This document shows, one piece after another, positions 10,616 to 17,262 of a stretch of DNA of 22,292 bases. The notes beneath the pieces are model-generated. The model ran no database searches. It saw nothing but the letters and a program-made list of their open reading frames with translations, and was not told the DNA's origin. Made by a program: the position numbers and the translations under genes. Origin of the DNA: a virus; the IMG/VR virus record IMGVR_UViG_3300026076_000188, positions 1-22,292 of that record; one strand, given 5' to 3'. The stretch's first letter is position 1. Each line of letters opens with the position of its first letter.

Positions 10616-12640
10616 TTAGAAACAAGTTGAGGAATCGGGGTCACCTGTATTAGTAATGAGGTTAACCTCTACTAAAGTTGGCGTTGTGTTGAACGTTGTT
10701 GGTGTCAAACTATTTAGAGGGATTGTCGTAGGTGGAATAGTTCCAATTGGTGCGACAGTAACCTCTGGATTGACTACACTAATAACAGTACCAGGTGTTG
10801 ATGCTGGAATTGTTGTATTATTAGCAGGAATGAATAATACAGGAAGATCTGTTGTTGTTGGCAACAGTGTTGTATCAATCACTTCACCTAAACCTGTTAC
10901 AGGATCTGTCAAATTTAAATTTGTAGGTCCAGGAATTTGATCTCCTGTACCAACAAGATTGATAGGTCCAATACAAATTTCTCCAGTATCATAGTTAATG
11001 CTACCTGCAGAATTGTTAGTGTATACCTTTTTATTACCAGTATTGTAGAAAATCTTCAATTTACCAAAACCATCATCCTCAAATTGCTGATCGATACCAG
11101 GTCTATCAGCAGTTCTAAAGTTTCCAGACAATATAACAGGTTCTTTGACACATGCTCCGTCTGTATTACTAGGAGCACTATTATAAAGAGCACCACCAGT
11201 AGAAATACAGTAAGTATTAGTTTGGTCGGTATCTGCTTTAATATACTTCAATAATGAAGTTTGAACAGAAACGTCACTAATTGCTTTATCTGATAAAGTA
11301 ATTGCTTTTTGGAATTGCTGGTTTCTAAACGTAGAATTAAAGTTATTAATCTGTGTTTGAGTGGCCCAATCATTAATAGCATTCTGAATATTTGTTTTAA
11401 TATCAGAAGTATTATTCGTTACACCAGTATCATAAAGAACAAAGACTTTAGGATAGATATAAAGTTCATCTGGATCAATAACTACAGGGTCTATAGATGC
11501 CATTGAGTATGCTCTCAATTTAGTCTGTAAATCCTTCTTAGATTGATCATTTAAAGCAGTTCCAGTCTTAGTTTTAACAGCAACATATACTTTACCGTAT
11601 ATTGGAGGTGTTAAAGAGTCTCCACCATAAGCAATAACAGATTCAGCATTAGAATAAAGATTTTTAGTGATAACAGCATAATCTTGTGCTGTTACTGCTC
11701 TATATTGAGAAGCATAGTATCTTGGAGCCATATACTTAATAGACTCAACAGATTCTGCTTTAGAACCCATTTGAGACCTATCTTTAGTGATCAATACCAC
11801 ATCTGGACCACCAACATTAACCTGATTACTATCTGTTACAACGCCAATAAAATCAAACTCAGTAACCTCATTTGCTTCTGCCCCAGAACAAGTCAAATAC
11901 TCAAAATTAATAACCTCACCATCTTTTAGCTTTCTACCAATACTATCATCACCAAATCTTACCTGATACCTCATATCCTCACCTTCAGAGAGGAAGTAAC
12001 TACGTGTATTACCAGTTAGGTTGGTAACAGTTTCAACCCTATTATAAAGGTCTGAAGTGGTAGAAGATTCGTTTGCTTTAACTGTAACGCTTAAGGTTTC
12101 TATATCAGCGTCTTCAGAAGGAATTTTATATTCTTGAGTTTGGAAAGTATTAACAGTATACGAAAAATTGATTATAGATCCTTCATTAATGGTTACAGCA
12201 TCAAATTCTGCTTTTCCAGTTACAGTATCAACTTCTACAGTAATATCCTCTAAAATATTCCAAATATATGCACTACCTCTTGCAACTGGACCTCTACTTA
12301 AAGTAACAGAGCTAGGATATGCTAAATTGGTTTTACTTGTCTGAACTTCTAACTTTATACATGCTTTAGAACAAGTAACTGATCTAGGAACATAATTTAA
12401 AAGTTTGGCAATATTAACAACATTATCTCTAAGTGTGGCAGATGGTAAAAATGCCTCATTCATAGACATATTGGCAATAAATGCCGCATAATAACTATTA
12501 TAGGACAAAACATCAATCAGATATGATAATGATGATCCATCAAAATCGTAGTCAGTGAATTCATCTCTCGTTCGGAGATATGATTTAATCGAGGATTTTA
12601 TATCCTGAAAATCTAATGCTGTTAACTTATTCGGTTGCAT
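10616..12640 (-). CDS. gp6: Baseplate wedge subunit gp6
   Basis: 674 residues, close to T4 gp6 (about 660). Gp6 dimers join neighbouring wedges and form the inner ring of the T4-type baseplate. The N-terminal 100 residues are gp6-like (SYLIDVLSYNSYYAAFIANM at about 38-57). The baseplate J-like region around residues 310-360 holds RAVTAQDYAVITKNLYSNAE and the following YGKVYVAVKTKTG, the most recognisable gp6 stretch. The last 90 or so residues are a low-complexity tail rich in Thr, Pro, Val and Ile that ends in Cys-Phe, unlike the rest of the protein. The ATG abuts the gp25 stop (TAA then ATG, no gap), so translation is probably coupled. The giant protein starts 6 nt after its stop. Function is assigned by family and by order (gp25-gp6). 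Confidence 0.93.
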   Translation of the reverse strand: MQPNKLTALDFQDIKSSIKSYLRTRDEFTDYDFDGSSLSYLIDVLSYNSYYAAFIANMSMNEAFLPSATLRDNVVNIAKLLNYVPRSVTCSKACIKLEVQTSKTNLAYPSSVTLSRGPVARGSAYIWNILEDITVEVDTVTGKAEFDAVTINEGSIINFSYTVNTFQTQEYKIPSEDADIETLSVTVKANESSTTSDLYNRVETVTNLTGNTRSYFLSEGEDMRYQVRFGDDSIGRKLKDGEVINFEYLTCSGAEANEVTEFDFIGVVTDSNQVNVGGPDVVLITKDRSQMGSKAESVESIKYMAPRYYASQYRAVTAQDYAVITKNLYSNAESVIAYGGDSLTPPIYGKVYVAVKTKTGTALNDQSKKDLQTKLRAYSMASIDPVVIDPDELYIYPKVFVLYDTGVTNNTSDIKTNIQNAINDWATQTQINNFNSTFRNQQFQKAITLSDKAISDVSVQTSLLKYIKADTDQTNTYCISTGGALYNSAPSNTDGACVKEPVILSGNFRTADRPGIDQQFEDDGFGKLKIFYNTGNKKVYTNNSAGSINYDTGEICIGPINLVGTGDQIPGPTNLNLTDPVTGLGEVIDTTLLPTTTDLPVLFIPANNTTIPASTPGTVISVVNPEVTVAPIGTIPPTTIPLNSLTPTTFNTTPTLVEVNLITNTGDPDSSTCF

Positions 12641-13060
12641 TTAACTAGGTCTCTGTAATACAAAAGATACCGACTCCACAACTGGTAGTCCAACTACTTT
12701 ATAATCAACTGTAATATTCACTTTACTCGATTCGTAAAATGGTATTGCAGTTACACTTGTTAATTGAACTCTAGTCTCATACTGATTAATGGTATTTATG
12801 ATCTCTTTCCTAATAGTATCAACAACAAAGGGATCTAAAGGTTCAAATAGGAGGTTTAATACACCACATCCAACATCACCATTAAACAATCTTTCTCCTC
12901 TTCTAGTTAATACAAGATTTCTAATAGATTGCTTAATGGCATTAGCATTCTTTACTTGAGAAACATCATCAGTAAACCTGTTTTTAGCAAAAGCAATTGA
13001 AATGTCTTTAAAATATCTAGATTGGCCTGCTGCTAGATCTGCACTAGTGACTTGTTTCAT
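12641..13060 (-). CDS. gp25: Baseplate wedge subunit gp25 (GPW/gp25 family)
   Basis: 139 residues, near the T4 gp25 length (132). The family forms part of the wedge core that contacts the tube and sheath initiation region. The diagnostic segment is about residues 44-78: AIKQSIRNLVLTRRGERLFN, then DVGCGVLNLLFEPLD, followed by the predicted last beta strands with VTVDYKV-like character. The ATG overlaps the stop of the upstream 64-residue gene as ATGA, and a Shine-Dalgarno-like AAGGGAT lies about 6 nt before the start. The next gene, gp6, begins directly after the stop. This arrangement suggests stoichiometric, coupled expression of wedge components in the late phase. Confidence 0.95.
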   Translation of the reverse strand: MKQVTSADLAAGQSRYFKDISIAFAKNRFTDDVSQVKNANAIKQSIRNLVLTRRGERLFNGDVGCGVLNLLFEPLDPFVVDTIRKEIINTINQYETRVQLTSVTAIPFYESSKVNITVDYKVVGLPVVESVSFVLQRPS

Positions 13061-13251
13061 TCTTTATCCCTTCTTAAGAGACTATCAGATCTAGGATCTG
13101 TAATCAAATATCTACAATGCTCCCATCCATTCTTCTTAAAATTTTCAGACATGTCAACAGGTCTGTTTGCCACACGAGTTTCTTCCTCATTAGTAGGTCC
13201 AAAACGGCTACCACGAGGTACATTACTTGTAAAAATTATAGTTTCGCTCAT
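13057..13251 (-). CDS. Small protein encoded immediately upstream of gp25
   Basis: 64 residues beginning MSETIIFTSNVPRGSRFGP; I do not recognise a domain. It is charged and polar, with no membrane segment or signal peptide. A central stretch (about 30-50: NRPVDMSENFKKNGWEHCRY) is followed by a very basic/acidic tail (RSDSLLRRDKE). Evidence that it is real is positional. Its stop overlaps the gp25 start as ATGA, and an AGGGAT Shine-Dalgarno-like element lies 11-16 nt before its ATG. It is also the first gene after a late-promoter-like motif and hairpin. It could be a small virion component or a translational leader for gp25; the sequence does not decide. Confidence 0.72.
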   Translation of the reverse strand: MSETIIFTSNVPRGSRFGPTNEEETRVANRPVDMSENFKKNGWEHCRYLITDPRSDSLLRRDKE

Positions 13252-13270
13252 AAAAGGGAGTCTTATCCCT
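13251..13270. repeat. 10-bp inverted repeat at the start of the gp25 operon
   Basis: The arms are roughly 13250-13259 and 13266-13275: ATAAAAGGGA and TCCCTTTTAT with a six-base loop GTCTTA. On the minus strand the hairpin lies just after the oxygenase stop codon. It contains the AAGGGAT ribosome-binding sequence in one arm and the first bases of the ATG of the 64-residue gene in the other. It could act as a weak terminator for the upstream metabolic block or gate translation of the structural block. Folding is inferred from complementarity only. Confidence 0.6.
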
Positions 13271-13271
13271 T

Positions 13272-13946
13272 TTATTTATCCGACTTTTGAGAAGAAAATA
13301 ATTTTCCACCATGATGACTCTCCACATTTTCACTTTCAGTGAATTTTGTTGCTAAAAATTGAGTCATACACCATCTCCCCAATCCCTTATTCTTATATTT
13401 TTCTTCCATTACAACCTCAGTAACCTGATGTTGTATAAAACCTGGAAATATTACCATCCTATTGTTGTTTAATTCTATATGTACCTTATATTCAGGGAAC
13501 AACAATTCCCCTCCAGTAAACCTTTTAGGTTCTTGAAAGAACCAACATAGGCTTGTAACCATTGCAGAGTCCTTATGTGGACTATAATAGTGACTATCCT
13601 CATAATATGATAATAATGATGCATCAAAGTCACATAATGGCATAAAATCCCTAAAAAAGAAGGATTTATTGGTTTCAAAGACGTTTTTCTCGAAAATTTT
13701 GCGATTTATACGCATAATTTTAGAATTATTACGATTTTCTTGATAATATTCGTCTAAATGGATGCATTTATTGTTTTTTAACAGTTTACCATGCCTAGTT
13801 GCACTCCAAGATTGATGAGGATCTAGAAATACATCCTTTTCTGTCAATTCTTTTAACTCAGACCATATTTGTCCTACCTCCCAGAAGTTATAAAAATCAT
13901 CTATAAGGATCATAGGAAATCCATAGTCCAAATTTTGAATCTTCAT
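13272..13946 (-). CDS. 2OG-Fe(II) oxygenase, prolyl-hydroxylase-like
   Basis: 224 residues. The C-terminal half is a double-stranded beta-helix of the 2-oxoglutarate/Fe(II) dioxygenase superfamily. Visible pieces: SYYEDSHYYSPHKDSAMVT with H124-x-D126 as the first metal ligands; FTGGELLFP (143-151); RMVIFPGFIQHQV with H173 as third ligand; and GRW with R191 as the likely 2OG carboxylate anchor. This matches the prolyl 4-hydroxylase-type layout. The substrate cannot be read from sequence; protein side chains or nucleic acid are both possible. It starts 2 nt after the stop of the next upstream oxygenase and is the last gene of the metabolic block. Such oxygenases are frequent in T4-like cyanophages. 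Confidence 0.85.
   Translation of the reverse strand: MKIQNLDYGFPMILIDDFYNFWEVGQIWSELKELTEKDVFLDPHQSWSATRHGKLLKNNKCIHLDEYYQENRNNSKIMRINRKIFEKNVFETNKSFFFRDFMPLCDFDASLLSYYEDSHYYSPHKDSAMVTSLCWFFQEPKRFTGGELLFPEYKVHIELNNNRMVIFPGFIQHQVTEVVMEEKYKNKGLGRWCMTQFLATKFTESENVESHHGGKLFSSQKSDK
13273..13280 (-). promoter_or_regulatory. Candidate T4-type late promoter (GATAAATA)
   Basis: The minus strand reads GATAAATA, one base from the T4 late promoter core TATAAATA, which is recognised by the phage sigma gp55. It overlaps the stop codon of the upstream oxygenase. Initiation would fall a few bases downstream, just ahead of the 64-residue gene, gp25, gp6 and the giant gene. AT-rich octamers arise often by chance in this sequence; the location at a functional boundary is the main support. 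Confidence 0.4.
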
Positions 13947-13948
13947 AA

Positions 13949-14602
13949 TCAGTTTGAATGGCTATGTCTTATAAAATCAATATTAAATGATATACTAATT
14001 CTATCATTATCTTTTGTATTTGTTGATATCCCATGCATCAACCAACCAGGAAATAAACAAAGTAGTCCATCATTAGCAACTATCTCTTGTCTTTCGCATA
14101 AAGACTTATATGTATACGATGAAGTCATACAAGGTACAGGATTTTCAAAATATAATTTACCATCTGTATCTTCAGTTTTAAAATAATAGACTCCAGATAT
14201 ATCTGTATTACCATGATGATGACAATGGCCATAATTACCTTGTTTGAACAAAGATGCCCAAGAAGTTGCAATTACCCCATCATGCTGAGGGAATCCTATT
14301 GTTTTACAATAATAATTTACATGGTTAACAATTTCATCTTTTAATTTATCTAATTTACTTTGTACAATAAGATTTTCAGTAAAAGATGGATCTGAAAGAT
14401 AATGGGTATTACCCCAGGCTTCTTTCATTGAAAAATTTACATTTTTAAGTGCTTCACCAATTTCTGTTTGTATAGCATCAAAATTATCAACCATATGAAC
14501 CCAATATATTGGGGTTGGGTATAATTGAGCTATTTCACCTCTATTTTCCATACCGATTCTCAAATTTTGAGAATTACAGTTCTCATAATTACGATCCGTC
14601 AT
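13949..14602 (-). CDS. 2OG-Fe(II) oxygenase (TIGR02466/PF13759-like)
   Basis: 217 residues from the chosen ATG at 14602, which overlaps the heme oxygenase stop as ATGA and follows CAGGGAA. A start at 14623 (224 residues) would overlap ho1 by 25 nt and has no ribosome-binding sequence. The fold begins near LYPTPIYWVH, a common N-terminus in this family. Metal-site segment: GHCHHHGNTDISGVYYF (about 125-141), a His cluster followed by the SGVYYF strand; then GKLYFENP; then LFPGWLMHGIS with H190 as distal ligand; and DRISISFN with R201 for 2OG. The family usually shows HxHxxxxxSGVYY followed by a LFPSWLxH motif, so the match is close. Substrate unknown. Confidence 0.85.
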   Translation of the reverse strand: MTDRNYENCNSQNLRIGMENRGEIAQLYPTPIYWVHMVDNFDAIQTEIGEALKNVNFSMKEAWGNTHYLSDPSFTENLIVQSKLDKLKDEIVNHVNYYCKTIGFPQHDGVIATSWASLFKQGNYGHCHHHGNTDISGVYYFKTEDTDGKLYFENPVPCMTSSYTYKSLCERQEIVANDGLLCLFPGWLMHGISTNTKDNDRISISFNIDFIRHSHSN

Positions 14603-15276
14603 TTCCCTGTAATAACCCCCCATAGAACTTTAAGTAATGACTTTTTTGCATCTCCTTGCAATTCGTCAAAAATATACATGTTGAGTCTAAAGGCATAATT
14701 TGCTTCAGTAATCAATGTATTGACCTGATGTTCATTAACTTCTAACCCATCTAGAACTGCTCTGTAATCGGTTTTAAACGCCTTTGCATCATCTATCATA
14801 GGAAAGTCGTAAAAGTGTAATCCCTCTCCTTCAGGGGGATTTAACGCCTTCTTAGCAATACCCTTAATGATTTGACCACCTGATAAATCACCAATATACC
14901 TAGTATAATGATGTGCTATAAGAAGATATGGATCCTTCTCTGCAATTTCATTAAGTCTATAGCAATAAGTATTACATGCTTCTGAAGGAACCATTAACTC
15001 CCTGTACATCGGACCATAATAATACCTAAGATCTCTTTGTAGAAAAGCGGTTCTATAAAGTTTAGCACCCCACTGCTTCAATATACTTGCTAGAGGATCC
15101 TTAGTTTCCTCTATCCTCTGCTCCATTGTCTCATAGACATAATAAAAGTCCGTGATTAGTTTACGGTACTCTTCTGGGTTTAGTACTCCTCTAAGGAAAC
15201 CTGCAACAAATTTAGTATTTTCTGCTGCATTATGTGATTTTTTAGTACCTTCTTTTAATCTTGTTGATAAAGTCAT
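14599..15276 (-). CDS. ho1: Heme oxygenase (biliverdin-producing)
   Basis: 225 residues, close to cyanobacterial HO1 (about 240). It cleaves heme with O2 and electrons from ferredoxin to biliverdin IX-alpha, CO and Fe2+, the first step of phycobilin synthesis in the host cytoplasm. Sequence signs: the N-terminal helix STRLKEGTKKSHNAAE with the proximal heme ligand H15; the distal helix HHYTRYIGDLSGGQ (122-135) with the flexible glycines and D130 of the catalytic water network; and the helical C-terminal half. No transmembrane tail is present. Its ATG overlaps the stop of the upstream double oxygenase (TAATG), and its TGA overlaps the next gene (ATGA). Cyanophage ho1 genes are established. No bilin reductase (pebS, pcyA) lies in this window, so the downstream step must be encoded elsewhere. 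Confidence 0.96.
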   Translation of the reverse strand: MTLSTRLKEGTKKSHNAAENTKFVAGFLRGVLNPEEYRKLITDFYYVYETMEQRIEETKDPLASILKQWGAKLYRTAFLQRDLRYYYGPMYRELMVPSEACNTYCYRLNEIAEKDPYLLIAHHYTRYIGDLSGGQIIKGIAKKALNPPEGEGLHFYDFPMIDDAKAFKTDYRAVLDGLEVNEHQVNTLITEANYAFRLNMYIFDELQGDAKKSLLKVLWGVITGK

Positions 15277-16571
15277 TAGTTTCTACGCTTTTTTAAGAAA
15301 ATGTTACCTGAAACAGCACATCGATCACTACATGAATTAGGTGGAACCATATGCTCCCTTCTACTCTCGAAAATGACAACGTTGCCAGCTCTCGCTTCCT
15401 TTATTTCATCTGGATTCTTTAGTAGAAGTGGTGATGAACCTGGTGGTGTATTAACATAATACGCAAATGAATAAGAAGCATTGCCGTGACTATGCCAATC
15501 AATATTTTCACCTGCTTTATATGTAACTCCCCAAGTTTCTATTGTTTTTGTATCATGATCTGGTGGATCAAATTCTGCATCAATTTTACCATAAATCCAT
15601 TTTACTAGATCTTTTACAATAGTTTCACTACTATAAAGATCCCACTCAGTCATAGTACAATGAGCTTCATAAGGTCGTTCCTCAGCAGGTCTCTTATCTT
15701 GTATAGTATGAAACAAAATTTCGTTTATTTCTTGTGCTTTAGGGTATACATATTCCCCAAGAATCTTTTTCTGACCTTTAGGCGGTTGTACTATCTCCGT
15801 TTCTATGCCATGATGAGTCCTTTCCAGCATTCCTGGATCAAGTTCTTCAGCAAGATCCGTATTCATCTCTACTGGTATCCTTTGATTTGTATTAAGAACA
15901 ATATTACCAGAAATACTTATTCTATAATCCTTATTTCCTGGTTCCTTATAGAAAGGATAAACCTGATGTCTCATAACAGACGGAAATAGGACTAGAGTAC
16001 CCTCTAAATCTTTCGCACTATCATACCAATAAGATGATGGTCTTCCAAATATATCCGTGTAATGAAATTCAAATGATCCATTAGTTGCATGACCTGAGTT
16101 AATACCAGCCTTTTTTGATATAGAATCACTTGTTTGCTCATCATGAGTATATGGTATTTGCATCCATATAACAAAACTCCAAAGTCCGTGATGATCATGA
16201 GTAGGATTGTATTCACCTGCTCTCTGATAATTTACCCACCATTTATGCAAACTATAGGGATGCACTGAGTTAACGGGAACTTTGTCACCATAGTTACCAA
16301 AGTTATGACAAAAGTCTTGTATTAGCGGATCGAGAGTATTGAGATAGAACCATGCCTCCTTATCTTGCAATGCAAAACTATCTTCTAAGTGTCCAGCAAG
16401 ATATTCTGAATATGATTCAACAGAATGCTCGTTAATACGATCCCAGAGATAATCCATCTCTTCCTTACTCAACTTCTTCTGCATCCATCCACCAGTATAA
16501 GGGACAACAGGCTTTACAGCACCTGGTGTCCCAACCTGATCCGCATTACGAACCTGATTTATAATACTCAA
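15276..16571 (-). CDS. Tandem double-domain 2OG-Fe(II) oxygenase
   Basis: 431 residues with two oxygenase-type double-stranded beta-helix domains in one chain. Domain 1 (about 95-230): VNYQRAGEYNPTHDHHGLWS with H125/H127, GTLVLFPSVMRHQV with H202, and DYRISISGNI with R217. Domain 2 (about 340-428): VTYKAGENIDWHSHGNASYS with H360/H362, NVVIFESRREHMVPPN with H407, and DRCAVSGNIFL with R417. Both use HxH rather than the classic HxD for the first pair, as in the TIGR02466-like group. The linker (about 230-340) includes a charged PP-rich segment. The start is TTG, overlapping the TGA of the 50-residue gene, with AAGG about 5 nt before; an internal ATG (16484) would drop 29 residues. Substrate unknown. 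The duplication may give two active sites or one catalytic and one structural domain. Confidence 0.8.
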   Translation of the reverse strand: MSIINQVRNADQVGTPGAVKPVVPYTGGWMQKKLSKEEMDYLWDRINEHSVESYSEYLAGHLEDSFALQDKEAWFYLNTLDPLIQDFCHNFGNYGDKVPVNSVHPYSLHKWWVNYQRAGEYNPTHDHHGLWSFVIWMQIPYTHDEQTSDSISKKAGINSGHATNGSFEFHYTDIFGRPSSYWYDSAKDLEGTLVLFPSVMRHQVYPFYKEPGNKDYRISISGNIVLNTNQRIPVEMNTDLAEELDPGMLERTHHGIETEIVQPPKGQKKILGEYVYPKAQEINEILFHTIQDKRPAEERPYEAHCTMTEWDLYSSETIVKDLVKWIYGKIDAEFDPPDHDTKTIETWGVTYKAGENIDWHSHGNASYSFAYYVNTPPGSSPLLLKNPDEIKEARAGNVVIFESRREHMVPPNSCSDRCAVSGNIFLKKRRN

Positions 16572-16720
16572 CGACCTTGACCTCTATATGCTTTTTTCTT
16601 AGCATTACTTGAGGTCGCACTCAATTTAGTACGAGCACTCCTTCCTTGACGAGTCTTTTTAGGTTGTGGAAGAATATAGTCACTATTTCCCCACGCACCA
16701 CCATTTTTGAATTTTGGCAT
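16568..16720 (-). CDS. Small basic conserved cyanophage-type protein
   Basis: 50 residues beginning MPKFKNGGAWGNSDYILPQP and ending KKKAYRGQGR. It has many Lys and Arg and few acidic residues, and no hydrophobic core, so it is probably disordered or bound to nucleic acid or to a partner protein. Short proteins with this MPKFK..GGAWGNSD...KKTRQGRSARTK pattern look familiar from T4-like cyanophages, though I cannot name a function. It begins 2 nt after the PAAR-like gene stop, and its TGA overlaps the TTG start of the double oxygenase. It therefore links the tail-tip genes to the metabolic block in one transcript. Confidence 0.8.
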   Translation of the reverse strand: MPKFKNGGAWGNSDYILPQPKKTRQGRSARTKLSATSSNAKKKAYRGQGR

Positions 16721-16722
16721 AA

Positions 16723-17262
16723 TTAATCTCCAATAAAAACGTCTTCGCTACCACCTGAGATAGTTGATAGACAAGGCCACTCAGTTGTGTCCTCACCTAG
16801 ATCATCACCTATTCTACCAGCAAGCTCCCCTGTAATCCAAACTGTCTTGGTACTAGAGTAACATCTGCGTTGATGTCCCTCTGAAGCTTCCCTACCACCA
16901 GAAATTCCTTCCGTGCAATGCCACGCAGGACTTGATCTAGTAGTAAAACATCTGTTACTAGCGGAACTAGTAGAGTGTTTTGTTTTAGTAGGATGTGGAA
17001 CAAGCTCATCTCTATCTATAATGGGTATCTTGTTGTTTATTATAACACTTCTTTCTAATTTTGTCTTGGGTTTTTGCTCAGTAGGCTTCCAAGTTGTAAC
17101 AGCATCCATCTGTGCTACGGGCTTGGGGTTAATAGTACCTGTTGTTGCCGAGTGAGGACAGTTACTTAATATACCACCACCTAGTCCTGGATGGTGTGAA
17201 GATCCGCTACCAGTACCATGACCACTACAATTACCTTTAAATAACGCTGCTCCTATTGCCAT
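16723..17262 (-). CDS. PAAR-like tail-tip (spike) protein
   Basis: 179 residues from the ATG at 17262, which overlaps the stop of the upstream virion gene (TAATG). A longer frame from 17322 would overlap that gene by 61 nt. PAAR proteins cap the needle of contractile tails with a zinc-bound cone; T4 has gp5.4. Three strand pairs look PAAR-like: TGTINPKPVAQMDAV, SVIINNKIPIIDRDELVPH and TVWITGELAGRIGDD, closing with ISGGSEDVFIGD. Conserved-looking His and Cys (HG, SHHPG, NCPHS, HPTKTKH, RRCY, EWPC) could bind metal. It is longer than a minimal PAAR (about 95), with polar Ser/Thr-rich inserts. The position after a large structural gene resembles gp5-gp5.4 of T4. Confidence 0.68.
   Translation of the reverse strand: MAIGAALFKGNCSGHGTGSGSSHHPGLGGGILSNCPHSATTGTINPKPVAQMDAVTTWKPTEQKPKTKLERSVIINNKIPIIDRDELVPHPTKTKHSTSSASNRCFTTRSSPAWHCTEGISGGREASEGHQRRCYSSTKTVWITGELAGRIGDDLGEDTTEWPCLSTISGGSEDVFIGD

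Noticed and set aside
10656-10940. Plus-strand frame of 94 codons
   Set aside because: Antisense image of the Thr/Pro/Val tail of gp6; no ribosome site or plus-strand partner.
13949-14623. Longer start for the oxygenase after ho1
   Set aside because: The start at 14623 has no ribosome site and overlaps ho1 by 25 nt; the ATG at 14602 has both AGGGA and an ATGA overlap.
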